Part shown: positions 46,029-55,991 of the stretch, piece by piece
Layout of the letters: each line of letters opens with the position of its first letter
Position numbering within the stretch: position 1 is the stretch's first letter
NCBI GenBank assembly: GCA_945861665.1
Contig: CAMAVS010000004.1
Location: 1 to 64,000, forward strand
Direction: 5' to 3'
From: Chitinophaga pinensis
GTDB lineage: Bacteria > Bacteroidota > Bacteroidia > UBA4408
Length of the DNA: 64,000 bases
The notes under the pieces: model-generated
What the model was told of the DNA's origin: nothing
Databases searched by the model: none
Seen by the model: only the letters and a program-made list of their open reading frames with translations
Position numbers and translations under genes: made by a program

Positions 46029-47303
46029 ATGAAACGAGATACCGTTATTTTTGATTTAATAAAGGAAGAGTTATACCGCCAAACAACGGGAATAGAATTA
46101 ATCGCTTCAGAAAATTTTGTAAGCGATCAAGTAATGGAAGCAATGGGCTCTTGCTTAACAAATAAATATGCTGAAGGCTTGCCTTCTAAGAGATACTATG
46201 GAGGTTGTGAAGTAGTAGATAAAGTAGAGCAGTTGGCAATCGATAGAGTAAAAAAACTGTTTGGAGCGGCTTGGGCTAACGTTCAGCCCCACTCAGGGGC
46301 GCAAGCAAATGCAGCAGTGATGCTTGGTGTATTAAAACCTGGCGACACCATATTGGGTTTCGACCTATCTCATGGTGGACACCTAACACACGGTTCGCCT
46401 GTTAATTTTTCAGGAAAATTATACCGCCCTACATTTTATGGTGTTGACAAAGAGACCGGGAAAATTAATTACGATAGCTTGGAAGCTACTGCTAAAAAGG
46501 AAAAACCAAAATTGATTATTTGTGGAGCTTCCTCCTATTCACGTGATTGGGATTATGTTCGTTTAAGAGCCGTTGCAGATAGTGTAGGAGCTTTGCTAAT
46601 GGCCGACATTTCACATCCCGCAGGATTGATTGCAAAAGGCTTACTAAATGATCCATTGCCACACTGCCATATTGTAACAACAACAACTCACAAAACACTT
46701 CGCGGACCAAGAGGTGGATTAATAATGATGGGTAAAGATTTTCCTAATCCTTTTGGTTTAACAAATCCCAAAGGAGAATTAAGACCAATGTCGAGCATTT
46801 TGGATGGCGCAGTATTTCCGGGAACACAAGGTGGCCCCTTGGAACACATTATTGCTGCAAAAGCCATTGCTTTTGGCGAGGCATTGTCGGACGATTTTCA
46901 AGAATACGGATTACAAGTAATGAAGAATGCGAAAGTAATGGCACAAGCATTTGTCGATAAGGGTTATGCTGTTATTTCAGGGGGGACAGACAACCATTGT
47001 ATGTTAATTGATTTGCGTTCAAAAAACATCACCGGTAAAGAAGCAGAAAACATATTGGTAAAGGCCCATATTACAGTAAATAAAAACATGGTTCCGTTCG
47101 ATGATAAATCACCGTTTGTAACTTCCGGAATTCGTGTTGGAACTTCTGCAATAACAACTAGAGGTCTCAAAGAAAATCAAATGGCTATAATTGTAGAATT
47201 GATTGATGAAGTAATCACCAATAAGGAAAATACCGAAGTGATTGAGAGCGTAAAGAAAAAGGTGAATAGCTTAATGAGCGACTTGCCTCTTTATGCTTGG
47301 TAA
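46029..47303 (+). CDS. glyA: Serine hydroxymethyltransferase
   Basis: PLP enzyme that interconverts serine and glycine with tetrahydrofolate. At 424 residues it is full length. [20 protein letters not shown] (about residue 19) opens the domain, and [13 protein letters not shown] (about 93) and the PLP lysine in [15 protein letters not shown] (about 230) are textbook. [12 protein letters not shown] near the end completes it. It faces the unknown 301-residue gene tail to tail with only 7 bp between. Confidence 0.96.
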   Translation: MKRDTVIFDLIKEELYRQTTGIELIASENFVSDQVMEAMGSCLTNKYAEGLPSKRYYGGCEVVDKVEQLAIDRVKKLFGAAWANVQPHSGAQANAAVMLGVLKPGDTILGFDLSHGGHLTHGSPVNFSGKLYRPTFYGVDKETGKINYDSLEATAKKEKPKLIICGASSYSRDWDYVRLRAVADSVGALLMADISHPAGLIAKGLLNDPLPHCHIVTTTTHKTLRGPRGGLIMMGKDFPNPFGLTNPKGELRPMSSILDGAVFPGTQGGPLEHIIAAKAIAFGEALSDDFQEYGLQVMKNAKVMAQAFVDKGYAVISGGTDNHCMLIDLRSKNITGKEAENILVKAHITVNKNMVPFDDKSPFVTSGIRVGTSAITTRGLKENQMAIIVELIDEVITNKENTEVIESVKKKVNSLMSDLPLYAW

Positions 47304-47310
47304 TAGAGGC

Positions 47311-48216
47311 TTACTTATCTAACTTTGGTTCCTCTGTAGGAGCGTTGTATTGTTTGTCCTTTTTAGATTTTCTGTTTCGTGCATCTAAGTCATCGGTGTA
47401 GACCCACTTCCCCTTTTCAAATTTCAAGAAGTCGAAGCTTCCATCCGGTCCGTAAAATTGATAATTACCAATTAGATTTTCGGAAGGAGGAGAGAGGTGA
47501 TCAAAAACAATGGTCTTTTCATTTTCATCGTAATTTAAAGTCATAGAAGCTCGGGCAGTATATTCAAATATATAACGCTGACGAAAGGTTCGCGGTGCTT
47601 TAAAAAGATTACTTCCAAACTTTGGCTTCCCTTTACCGTCAAGAAAGAAAACATCGATTATTTTTTTATGCGATAACTTATCGTTCCAGTCTATTCCTAA
47701 TAAAGTATAGTAAGTTTTCTTTTTGTAGTTTGTTACAATTACTTTATAATACTGAGCACCAATCCAATTATCGTATTCGCAAACCGTATTTTCGGGTTTA
47801 ATAATATCAGCCGATTTATTTACGAGATGAAATAGTTGATATGCTTCTTTTTTATCTTTTGATCTTGTTTTTACTTTTGTTTGTATCAAGGCTTCGTACA
47901 TCCTAGTTCCGTTCGCTAAAGGGATATTCCAATTGAATATGCGAAAGGATTTATCTTTTGCGGCAAACTGAAATATGCTGTGTAAGGAATCAAAATAAGC
48001 ATGAAAAGAGTTTGTTTTATTAAGCTCTTCCTTCAATAAAATTAAAAGTTTAGAATTGGCAAGTAATTTTTCAGTATCACTTTTACCATACAATATTTTT
48101 TTGCTCAAAACGTTTATGGTATCTATTAAATTATCGAAATCACTCTTCTTTTCCTTAGAAAAGGAAAGATGGTGTGTTGCGACAAGTAAAAGAAATATGA
48201 TTAATTTTTTTAACAT
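47311..48216 (-). CDS. Exported protein of unknown function
   Basis: A 301-residue protein with a signal peptide (LKKLIIFLLLVATHHLSFS). The mature part has no repeat and no motif I can name. Segments such as FRIFNWNIPLANGTRMYEAL, YYTLLGIDWNDKLSHKKIID and IVFDHLSPPSENLIGNYQFY recall small Bacteroidota periplasmic proteins. The C-terminal tail is rich in Lys and Asp. It probably shares no operon: the ferredoxin terminator stands directly upstream. Confidence 0.65.
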   Translation of the reverse strand: MLKKLIIFLLLVATHHLSFSKEKKSDFDNLIDTINVLSKKILYGKSDTEKLLANSKLLILLKEELNKTNSFHAYFDSLHSIFQFAAKDKSFRIFNWNIPLANGTRMYEALIQTKVKTRSKDKKEAYQLFHLVNKSADIIKPENTVCEYDNWIGAQYYKVIVTNYKKKTYYTLLGIDWNDKLSHKKIIDVFFLDGKGKPKFGSNLFKAPRTFRQRYIFEYTARASMTLNYDENEKTIVFDHLSPPSENLIGNYQFYGPDGSFDFLKFEKGKWVYTDDLDARNRKSKKDKQYNAPTEEPKLDK

Positions 48217-48228
48217 TTATTTTTGTGC

Positions 48229-48264
48229 AAAAAAGCCATTCCATTGTTAAACGCGGAATGGCTT
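48229..48264 (-). terminator. Terminator of the ferredoxin gene
   Basis: AAGCCATTCC (48233-48242) pairs with GGAATGGCTT (48255-48264) around a 12-nt loop, followed on the minus strand by six T. Confidence 0.8.
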
Positions 48265-48286
48265 ATCTTATTTCAGTCAGGCTATA

Positions 48287-48637
48287 CTATTTTATATGCA
48301 GCGAATCCTTTTTAGCCAACAACTCTTCTTTACTTTCACGATTGTCAAGATCATCGACACAACAATCAACAGGACAAACAGCCGCACATTGTGGCTCATC
48401 GTGAAAACCAACGCATTCAGTACATTTATCAGTTACAATGTAGTATAAGTCCATTTGATTTGGCGTTTGCGGTGAGTCCGCATCTCCTGACAAGCCACTT
48501 TTTGACGTGAATAATCCTTTTAAGGAAGTTCCATCGGAAAAGCGCCATTCGTTTCCGCCTTCATAAATTGCATTATTAGGGCATTCAGGCTCACAAGCTC
48601 CACAATTTATGCACTCTTCGGTTATTTTAATTGCCAT
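48287..48637 (-). CDS. fdx: 2[4Fe-4S] ferredoxin
   Basis: Small electron carrier of 116 residues. The first cluster motif is CINCGACEPECP (about residues 9-20). The second set is CTECVGFHDEPQCAAVCPVDCC (about 75-97), where the insertion between the second and third cysteines is typical of this group. A loop of about 45 residues separates the halves. It is divergent from the LuxC-like reductase gene with overlapping promoter boxes, a pairing common in Bacteroidota. It may feed electrons to an oxidoreductase not in this window. Confidence 0.9.
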   Translation of the reverse strand: MAIKITEECINCGACEPECPNNAIYEGGNEWRFSDGTSLKGLFTSKSGLSGDADSPQTPNQMDLYYIVTDKCTECVGFHDEPQCAAVCPVDCCVDDLDNRESKEELLAKKDSLHIK

Positions 48638-48664
48638 TTTACACTTTGTTTAATCGTTTAATTT

Positions 48665-48680
48665 TAGCTTTGCAAAGTTA
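48665..48680. promoter_or_regulatory. Overlapping divergent -7 boxes
   Basis: TAGCTTTGCAAAGTTA contains TAGCTTTG on the plus strand (for the acyl-CoA reductase) and TAACTTTG on the minus strand (for the ferredoxin) back to back. Both match TAnnTTTG, so the two promoters cannot be occupied at once. Confidence 0.5.
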
Positions 48681-48708
48681 TAAAATATTTTTTAGCTATT
48701 TATTATAC

Positions 48709-49779
48709 ATGGATATACAGCAGCGTATTAAGGCTTTTGTTAAGTTGGGGAGTTTTTTAAAACAATTTGATTCAGTATTTGAAGAGGGTAGTGGCTTAAG
48801 TGATTTGAATGAAAAATATGCCGCATCTTTTAGTGAGTTAATTCTAATTCAAAAAGCACATAATGGCTGGTTTGTTGAGAGCAACGTTAGAAAGGCAATA
48901 AATGCACTTGCCGATAATTTAACTAATGCTAAACTTACAAATTGGCTAAGCAATTATAACTGTAAGAAGGAGTCTTTGAAAAGAGTAGGTGTTATAATGG
49001 CAGGAAATATACCTTTGGTCGGATTTCAAGATTATTTATGTGTGCTCATTTCAGGTAATGTTTTGGTCGCTAAATTATCGAAACAAGATAGTATGATTCT
49101 AGCCTTCATAAGCAAGGTTCTCATATCCATAGAACCTTCTTTTTCCTCAAGAATTATTTTTACAGAAGGTAAATTGGAGAATATGCATGGCTTTATTGCA
49201 ACTGGCAGTAATAATTCGGCTCGTTATTTCGAATATTACTTTAGTAAATATCCACACATCATTCGCAAAAATAGAAATTCAATTGCTGTGTTGGATGGTA
49301 ATGAGACGGATGATGAATTAGGTTTATTAGGAAACGATATATTTGATTATTTTGGACTTGGTTGCCGAAGTGTTTCAAAAGTATTTCTTCCTTGTGGTTT
49401 TCCAATCGACAAATTATTTGGTGCCTTGTATCCCTTTCATAACATCATTGAAAATAACAAATATGCAAACAACTTTGATTATAACCGGGTAATTTACTTA
49501 ATGAACCAACAGTCTATATTAGAAAATGGTTTTTTGCTATTAAAAGAAGATATTGGTTTAGGCTCGCCCATTGCTGTTCTGTATTATGAATATTATAACT
49601 CTATTGAAGCAGTAAAAAAACGTATCAATGAACAGCGCGGTGAAATACAATGTGTTATTGCTTCTAAATCTGTAATAAAAGATGCAGTAGCTTTTGGGGA
49701 TTCTCAGTGTCCTACTTTATACGATTACGCAGATGGTGTAGATGTAATGAACTTTATTGTGTCGCTTGATAAAAAATAA
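48709..49779 (+). CDS. LuxC-type acyl-CoA reductase
   Basis: NADPH-dependent enzyme reducing acyl-CoA or acyl-protein thioesters to aldehydes. The 356-residue protein from the ATG at 48709 has the aldehyde dehydrogenase-like layout: the nucleotide-binding part around VGVIMAGNIPLVGFQDYLCV (about 85) and the likely catalytic cysteine in FGLGCRSVSKVF (about 222). LuxC proteins of luminous bacteria are longer (about 480). The longer frame starting 78 nt upstream would cross the promoter and is less likely. It could make fatty aldehydes for lipids; no luciferase genes are nearby. Confidence 0.8.
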   Translation: MDIQQRIKAFVKLGSFLKQFDSVFEEGSGLSDLNEKYAASFSELILIQKAHNGWFVESNVRKAINALADNLTNAKLTNWLSNYNCKKESLKRVGVIMAGNIPLVGFQDYLCVLISGNVLVAKLSKQDSMILAFISKVLISIEPSFSSRIIFTEGKLENMHGFIATGSNNSARYFEYYFSKYPHIIRKNRNSIAVLDGNETDDELGLLGNDIFDYFGLGCRSVSKVFLPCGFPIDKLFGALYPFHNIIENNKYANNFDYNRVIYLMNQQSILENGFLLLKEDIGLGSPIAVLYYEYYNSIEAVKKRINEQRGEIQCVIASKSVIKDAVAFGDSQCPTLYDYADGVDVMNFIVSLDKK

Positions 49780-49940
49780 TTATGCAATTGTTTTTTATTT
49801 CAAATTAACGAAACAGCATTTATAAGTTAAAGTCGTTTGGTATTATTAGAATACCATACAAAAAGGCTTTCTTATAAATTAGTAGGCAGTTTTTAAATCA
49901 AACTTTGCAAACTCAGAATATTCTTGAGCTTGTTTTTAAT

Positions 49941-52900
49941 TTACATGTTTCTCCTGTATTGCCCACCAACTTCAAACAAGGCATTGGTTATTTGTCCAAG
50001 TGAGCAATATTTTGACACTTCCATTAACCCTTCAAATATATTTTTATTTTGAATTGCTAAGGTTTGCAGGTCACGCAATATTTGAGCTGATTTATCTTCA
50101 TTGCCTTTTTGTAATTCTGCTACCATTGAAATTTGATATTGCTTTTCTACCTCAGTAGCACGAATAACTTCTTTGGGAATAATGGTTGGAGAACCTTTGG
50201 ACGATAAGAATGTATTTACACCAATTATTGGGTATTCTCCTGTATGTTTTAACGTCTCATAGTATAAACTTTCCTCTTGAATTTTTCCTCGTTGGTACAT
50301 TGTCTCCATTGCACCCAAAACACCACCTCTTTCGGTAATACGTTCAAATTCTACTAAAACAGCTTCTTCTACTAAGTCAGTCAACTCTTCGATAATAAAA
50401 GATCCTTGCAATGGATTTTCATTTTTTGCTAAGCCCAACTCTCTGTTAATAATTAACTGAATGGCCATTGCTCTACGAACAGATTCTTCTGTAGGTGTTG
50501 TAATGGCTTCATCGTAAGCATTTGTGTGCAAGGAATTACAATTATCATAAATGGCGTAAAGCGCTTGTAGGGTAGTGCGTATATCGTTAAAATCAATCTC
50601 TTGAGCATGCAATGATCGTCCGGATGTTTGAATATGGTATTTCAACATTTGTGAACGTTCATTCGCGTTGTACTTCAGTTTCATTGCCTTTGCCCATATT
50701 TTTCGTGCTACACGACCAATTACTGAGTATTCCGGATCTATACCATTGCTAAAAAAGAAGGATAAGTTAGGAGCAAATTTATTGATATCCATTCCACGGC
50801 TTACATAATACTCCACATATGTAAAACCGTTTGATAGTGTTAATGCAAGTTGTGTGATAGGATTTGCGCCTGCTTCGGCAATGTGATAACCAGAAATAGA
50901 AACAGAGTAGAAGTTGCGAATGTTTTTTTGAATGAAATAATCTTGCATGTCGCCCATTAAGCGCAAGGCAAATTCGGTGGAAAAAATACAAGTATTTTGC
51001 GCTTGATCTTCCTTTAAAATGTCTGCCTGAACAGTTCCTCGAACAGCAGCAATCGTTTCGGTTTTTATTTTTTCGTAAACATCTTTTGGTAATATTTGGT
51101 CGCCTGTAGTTCCTAATAACATTAAGCCTAAACCATCATTTCCTTCCGGTAATGGACCTTGATACATTGGTTGAGCAACGCCTTTCTTTTTATATATTTC
51201 TTCAATTTTTTTAATTATTTCTTTGTCAAGCCCTTTTGACTTGATATAAATTTCACATTGTTGGTCAATAGCTGCATTCATAAAAAATCCAGTAAGTATA
51301 GCAGCTGGACCATTTATCGTCATTGATACCGATGTTTTTGCTTCGGCTAAATTAAAACCGCTGTATAATTTTTTTGCATCGTCAAGGCAACATATGGAAA
51401 CTCCTGAATTACCAATTTTACCATATATGTCTGGACGAATCGCTGGATCTTGTCCGTAAAGAGTAACACTATCAAAGGCTGTACTTAAACGGTGAGCAGG
51501 CATTCCTAGACTCACATAATGAAAACGTCTGTTGGTACGTTCAGGTCCACCTTCACCTGCAAACATGCGGGTTGGGTCTTCGCCTTCGCGCTTAAATGGA
51601 AATACTCCGGCAGCATAAGGGAATTCACCAGGTACATTTTCCTGTAAGTTCCATTTTAAAATATCGCCCCAAGCTTCGTAACGGGGAGTTGATATTTTAG
51701 GTATCTGACTGTGAGAAAGTGATTCGTAATGCGTTTTTATTTTTAATTCCTTATCGCGTACTTTGAAGAGAAAGAACTCATTTTTGTATTGCTGAACCTT
51801 ATTCGCCCAGCCTTCCAGAATTTTTTTGTTGTGACCGTCAAAGCCCAGTTCTATTTGCACATATGTTTCTTCAAGGCCCTTAATAATTCTGTCTTTATCA
51901 TCTAACTTCGATTGCTTTAAGGCTGCAATTGAGTTTTTAATTGAGTAGAGTGTTTGTGCAATTTCTTTCTGTTCATTCACCCACTTGTCGTAGCCTCTAT
52001 TATTTTCGGAAATTTCAGCTAAATAACGTGTGCGGTGTGGTGGAATGATGTATATCTTTTCACTCATCTCATCCGTTACCGCAAAATACGATTTTAAATC
52101 CGCACCCGTTTTTTCTGCTAATTTGTTTACCACAGCTTTATACAGCTTGTTCATTCCGGGGTCGTTGAATTGAGATGCAATGGTTCCATAAACAGGAACA
52201 GCATCATCGTCTACATCCCATAATTGGTGGTTACGCTTGTATTGTTTTTTTACATCACGAATAGCATCTAATGCCCCACGTTTATCAAACTTATTCAGTG
52301 CAATAATATCTGCAAAGTCGAGCATATCAATCTTCTCCAATTGGGTAGCAGCACCGTACTCAGGTGTCATCACATACAAACTCATATCGCTGTGCTCGGT
52401 AATCTCGGTATCACTTTGTCCAATACCAGATGTTTCCAAAATAATTAAATCGTAGGCTGCTGCTTTTACAATTTCAACAGCTTCTTTTACGTATTTCGAT
52501 AATGCTAAATTACTTTGTCTGGTTGCTAAGGATCGCATATATACTCGCTCATTTTTAATAGCATTCATTCTAATTCTATCGCCAAGCAATGCGCCACCTG
52601 TTTTCCTTTTTGACGGGTCGACCGAAATAATGGCAATGGTTTTATCTTTAAAATCTATTAAAAACCTTCGAACGAGTTCGTCTACTAAACTTGATTTTCC
52701 AGATCCCCCTGTGCCAGTAATGCCAAGTACAGGAACGTTTTTTATTTTTACGATCCCGGCAATTTCTTTACCAAATTTTGCAAAATCAGCAGGAAAGTTT
52801 TCTGCTGCCGAAATCAATCGGGCAATTGATTTCACATCTTTTTCTTTCAAATTACTTACTTCACCGTTTAAATTCGCCCCTGTTGGGAAATCGCATTTCT

Positions 52901-53321
52901 CCAACATATCGTTTATCATTCCTTGTAAACCCATTGCACGACCATCGTCTGGAGCATAAATTCGTGTAATGCCGTATTTCTGTAATTCTGCAATTTCACT
53001 TGGAAGGATAGTTCCACCACCACCACCAAAAATTTTAATATGTCCACAACCCTTCTCTTTCAGCAAATCAAACATATACTTAAAAAACTCGTTGTGTCCG
53101 CCTTGATAGGAGGTAAGTGCTATTGCATTTGCGTCTTCTTGTATGGCACAATTCACAATTTCCTCAACACTTCTATCATGACCTAAATGAATAACTTCTA
53201 CACCACTGCTTTGTATAATTCTGCGCATAATATTAATAGCTGCATCGTGCCCGTCAAATAGGGAAGCGGCAGTAACAATTCTAATCTTGTTTTTCGCTTT
53301 ATAGGGTTTCGTTTCTGTCAT
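49941..53321 (-). CDS. icmF: Fused isobutyryl-CoA mutase IcmF
   Basis: Adenosylcobalamin-dependent mutase with its own G-protein chaperone in one 1126-residue chain. The B12-binding domain is first (about 1-150; [12 protein letters not shown] holds the lower-ligand His). A MeaB-type GTPase follows (about 190-430) with Walker [18 protein letters not shown]. The mutase barrel starts near residue 560: [20 protein letters not shown] has Phe where methylmalonyl-CoA mutase has its substrate Tyr, which favours IcmF. It interconverts isobutyryl- and butyryl-CoA (some relatives also use pivalyl- or isovaleryl-CoA). Own promoter upstream. Confidence 0.92.
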   Translation of the reverse strand: MTETKPYKAKNKIRIVTAASLFDGHDAAINIMRRIIQSSGVEVIHLGHDRSVEEIVNCAIQEDANAIALTSYQGGHNEFFKYMFDLLKEKGCGHIKIFGGGGGTILPSEIAELQKYGITRIYAPDDGRAMGLQGMINDMLEKCDFPTGANLNGEVSNLKEKDVKSIARLISAAENFPADFAKFGKEIAGIVKIKNVPVLGITGTGGSGKSSLVDELVRRFLIDFKDKTIAIISVDPSKRKTGGALLGDRIRMNAIKNERVYMRSLATRQSNLALSKYVKEAVEIVKAAAYDLIILETSGIGQSDTEITEHSDMSLYVMTPEYGAATQLEKIDMLDFADIIALNKFDKRGALDAIRDVKKQYKRNHQLWDVDDDAVPVYGTIASQFNDPGMNKLYKAVVNKLAEKTGADLKSYFAVTDEMSEKIYIIPPHRTRYLAEISENNRGYDKWVNEQKEIAQTLYSIKNSIAALKQSKLDDKDRIIKGLEETYVQIELGFDGHNKKILEGWANKVQQYKNEFFLFKVRDKELKIKTHYESLSHSQIPKISTPRYEAWGDILKWNLQENVPGEFPYAAGVFPFKREGEDPTRMFAGEGGPERTNRRFHYVSLGMPAHRLSTAFDSVTLYGQDPAIRPDIYGKIGNSGVSICCLDDAKKLYSGFNLAEAKTSVSMTINGPAAILTGFFMNAAIDQQCEIYIKSKGLDKEIIKKIEEIYKKKGVAQPMYQGPLPEGNDGLGLMLLGTTGDQILPKDVYEKIKTETIAAVRGTVQADILKEDQAQNTCIFSTEFALRLMGDMQDYFIQKNIRNFYSVSISGYHIAEAGANPITQLALTLSNGFTYVEYYVSRGMDINKFAPNLSFFFSNGIDPEYSVIGRVARKIWAKAMKLKYNANERSQMLKYHIQTSGRSLHAQEIDFNDIRTTLQALYAIYDNCNSLHTNAYDEAITTPTEESVRRAMAIQLIINRELGLAKNENPLQGSFIIEELTDLVEEAVLVEFERITERGGVLGAMETMYQRGKIQEESLYYETLKHTGEYPIIGVNTFLSSKGSPTIIPKEVIRATEVEKQYQISMVAELQKGNEDKSAQILRDLQTLAIQNKNIFEGLMEVSKYCSLGQITNALFEVGGQYRRNM

Positions 53322-53345
53322 TTATTGAAAATCATTTTCATCACG

Positions 53346-53376
53346 CAAATTTAAGGTTAAAGCAGCATTTAAACAA
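53346..53376 (-). promoter_or_regulatory. Promoter of icmF
   Basis: On the minus strand TTG (53376-53374), 20 nt, then TAAATTTG (53353-53346), an exact -7 match in the 58-bp gap before icmF. Confidence 0.5.
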
Positions 53377-53379
53377 GAT

Positions 53380-54411
53380 TTATAAATAAGGGTATTTGGC
53401 CTTGTAAAATTGCAGAAATAAGGATAGATTGGTGTTGAATTTTTGTTTTAATTCCTTTTTGAAAATATCTTGATGCGATTCGTATCGTTCAAAAGACATA
53501 AAAAAGGCATTTCCTGAATAAATGGCTTTTTTTAATACTTTGCGGTAGCGTTTTGTATCTCGAATGTTTGTGTTATCGACCTTTTCAATGGAAATCATAA
53601 TAAGCTTGAGCTTTTCTTTTTCCAAGTTTAATGTATCTAGTTTAGAGTGTTTATAAAGATTTGCTAATTTATCTTTTGTTTTCAAAACATAGTCAATGAA
53701 TTTTTTTTCATCTTCTAATCCCCTTACATATTCAGTTACTTCTTCCGAACTATAGCCGTATTTATGTTCTAAAAAGAGCAATGCTCCTTTTTTTCCAATA
53801 AAGTTGGCAAGGTTTTCGTTAAAATCAGCTTTATTTTTCACAAAAATACTTGAGTGGCTTAACTCGTGAATGATAATGTTAGCAATATTTCCAACGGTAT
53901 TTTGCAACATATTGGAAAGTACAGGGTCTTTAAAAAAACCTAAGGTCGACCATCCGCTTACTCTTCCCAAATCAACATCATAACCTTCCTTACGAAGGTT
54001 AACGGCTTCCAATACTGCTGAGTTTTCATTAAAAAATCCTTTGTAAGGAACATTTCCAAGCACCGGAAAGTGCCATTCTTTTGCCGTAAATTCAAAGGGT
54101 TTAGAGCCTGTGACAACCAACAGTAACGCTTTGCCTTTTTGATCGTAATAAGTATTGTAATTATTAGTAGGGCTTAAGCCCAGGCTATCGGTTGCAAATT
54201 GTTTTATTTCTGCTATTAATTTCAGCTTTACTTTTAAGGAATCGGCAAAGCTAGTATCATTTAATACTTCATTGATGGGGCGGCTTTTGTAAATTATTGT
54301 AAGCTGACCCTTTGCTTGAGATAAACCATACATTACCAGCTTATATTTATACATTGCTGCTATTAGCAGCAGCAGAAAGCAAATATGTATTAAAAGGGAT
54401 ATTTTTTTCAA
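53380..54411 (-). CDS. Putative zinc aminopeptidase (PF10023-like)
   Basis: A 343-residue protein with an N-terminal membrane or signal helix (LLIHICFLLLLIAAMYKYKL). The centre contains ANIIIHELSHSSIFVKNKAD (about 185), a HExxH zinc motif, followed by NENLANFIGKKGALLFLEHK, where a glutamate about 20 residues later could be the third ligand. This matches the putative aminopeptidase family annotated as PF10023. It also carries SGWSTLGFFKDPVLSNML, typical for that group. It is probably exported. Proteolytic activity is inferred, not shown. Confidence 0.78.
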   Translation of the reverse strand: MKKISLLIHICFLLLLIAAMYKYKLVMYGLSQAKGQLTIIYKSRPINEVLNDTSFADSLKVKLKLIAEIKQFATDSLGLSPTNNYNTYYDQKGKALLLVVTGSKPFEFTAKEWHFPVLGNVPYKGFFNENSAVLEAVNLRKEGYDVDLGRVSGWSTLGFFKDPVLSNMLQNTVGNIANIIIHELSHSSIFVKNKADFNENLANFIGKKGALLFLEHKYGYSSEEVTEYVRGLEDEKKFIDYVLKTKDKLANLYKHSKLDTLNLEKEKLKLIMISIEKVDNTNIRDTKRYRKVLKKAIYSGNAFFMSFERYESHQDIFKKELKQKFNTNLSLFLQFYKAKYPYL

Positions 54412-54435
54412 TATGTTTATTTTAATCTAAACTTA

Positions 54436-54467
54436 TTTGAGCATCAATTATAAAAAATTTACTTTTG
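54436..54467 (+). promoter_or_regulatory. Promoter of the M28 peptidase gene
   Basis: TTTG (54436-54439), 20 nt, then TACTTTTG (54460-54467), 27 nt before the ATG at 54495. Both boxes match. Confidence 0.58.
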
Positions 54468-54494
54468 TTGGTGAAACAATAATTTGTTAATAAA

Positions 54495-55871
54495 ATGAAA
54501 ACTAAAATTATACTATTATTTCTTTGCAGCACACTTGTTGTTGGAGCCAATGCTCAGAACAACGATTCTCTAATGTTACGAAAAATATATGATGAAGCAC
54601 TTACAAATGGGCAATCTTATAAAAATCTGGAATATTTGTGTAAGAGTATTGGGGGGCGACTTGCCGGTTCACCAGAGGCAGCAAAGTCGGTCGATTTTGT
54701 AAAAGCTACGATGGATAAAATGGGATTGGACTCAGTTTACTTGCAGCCTTGCATGGTTCCGCATTGGGTAAGAGGAGCAAAGGAAGTAGGCGAAATTGTG
54801 GATGTAAATACTTCAAAACATACAAGTGTTTCAATTTGTGCATTAGGGGGGTCTATTTCAACTGTTCCTGAAGGCATTACAGCAAAAGTGGTGGAAGTAC
54901 ATTCCTTTGATGAGTTAGCAAAATTGGGTAGGAAGTTTATTGAAGGTAGAATTGTTTTTTACAATCGCCCTATGGACCCCAAACATATAGAAACATTTAA
55001 AGCCTATGGTGGAGCTGTTGATCAACGATATTCTGGTGCAATGCAGGCTGCTAAATACGGTGCTGTGGGAGTTATTGTTCGTTCAATGACATTGACTAAA
55101 GACGATTATCCACATACGGGTTCAATGGGTTATGTTGACAGCTTAATAAAAATACCAGCTTGTGCTATAAGTACCAACGGTGCAGATTATTTAAGCTTGG
55201 CAATGCAAATGAGTAGTGGTACTAAATTTTTCATGAAAATTAATTCTACAACCTTAGCGGATGAGCCTTCTTTTAATGTCGTAGGAGAAATAAAGGGAAG
55301 CGAAAAACCAGAAAAAATTATTGTAGTAGGTGGACACCTAGATTCTTGGGACAATGGTGAAGGGGCGCACGATGATGGAGCAGGAGTGGTGCAGTCAATT
55401 GAAGTTTTGCGGATACTAAAAGCACTTAATTATAAACCCAAATATACTATTCGTGCTGTTGCTTTTATGAATGAAGAGAATGGTTTGCGCGGTGGTAAAA
55501 AATACGCTGAATTAGCAAAGCAAAATAATGAAACACATATTGCGGCAATTGAAAGTGATGCCGGAGGGTTTTCACCGCGTGGTATGAGTATGGATTGTAC
55601 ACTCAAGCAGAAACAAAAAGTTAAGCAATGGCAAAAGCTATTTTTACCTTATGGAGTATATGATTTTGACAAAAATGGAGGAGGGGCAGATATTGGACCT
55701 TTAAAAGAACAAGGTGTTGCTTTGTTTGAGTTGTTGCCCGACTCTCAACGCTATTTTGATTTGCACCATACAGCCAACGATACTTTTGATAAGATAAACA
55801 AACGTGAACTAGAATTGGGCGGAGCAACTTTGGCTTCCTTTATTTATTTGATTTGCGTTAATGCTTTGTAG
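54495..55871 (+). CDS. Secreted M28-family zinc peptidase (carboxypeptidase Q-like)
   Basis: Exported metallopeptidase of 458 residues with a signal peptide (IILLFLCSTLVVGANAQ). A PA-like insertion (about 130-240) precedes the catalytic domain. Both zinc ions are ligated by residues in VVGGHLDSWDNGEGAHDDGAG (His and Asp, about 280-295), the catalytic Glu pair in FMNEENGLRGGKKY (about 335), Asp in ESDAGGFSP (about 360) and His in LHHTANDTFDKI (about 437). The order and length match plasma glutamate carboxypeptidase / carboxypeptidase Q. It would clip dipeptides or unblock N-termini outside the cytoplasm. Confidence 0.9.
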   Translation: MKTKIILLFLCSTLVVGANAQNNDSLMLRKIYDEALTNGQSYKNLEYLCKSIGGRLAGSPEAAKSVDFVKATMDKMGLDSVYLQPCMVPHWVRGAKEVGEIVDVNTSKHTSVSICALGGSISTVPEGITAKVVEVHSFDELAKLGRKFIEGRIVFYNRPMDPKHIETFKAYGGAVDQRYSGAMQAAKYGAVGVIVRSMTLTKDDYPHTGSMGYVDSLIKIPACAISTNGADYLSLAMQMSSGTKFFMKINSTTLADEPSFNVVGEIKGSEKPEKIIVVGGHLDSWDNGEGAHDDGAGVVQSIEVLRILKALNYKPKYTIRAVAFMNEENGLRGGKKYAELAKQNNETHIAAIESDAGGFSPRGMSMDCTLKQKQKVKQWQKLFLPYGVYDFDKNGGGADIGPLKEQGVALFELLPDSQRYFDLHHTANDTFDKINKRELELGGATLASFIYLICVNAL

Positions 55872-55991
55872 GTTTTGGGAGGAAGTTATTGGTAACAATA
55901 ATTATCCTCTTGCTGAATACCAATCATTTGTTAAAGTAAAGGCTTAAATAAAGATGATAAAATATTGCTAATCAAGTTATTGAAAAATATA

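Noticed and set aside
48631-48708. Longer start for the LuxC-like reductase
   Set aside because: It would begin inside the divergent ferredoxin gene and read through the predicted promoter.
48709-49779. Bioluminescence (lux) locus
   Set aside because: Only the LuxC-type reductase is present; no luciferase, LuxD or LuxE genes are near.
49838-49856. Hairpin TGGTATT/AATACCA as terminator between the acyl-CoA reductase and icmF
   Set aside because: Neither strand has a T tract after the 7-bp stem.
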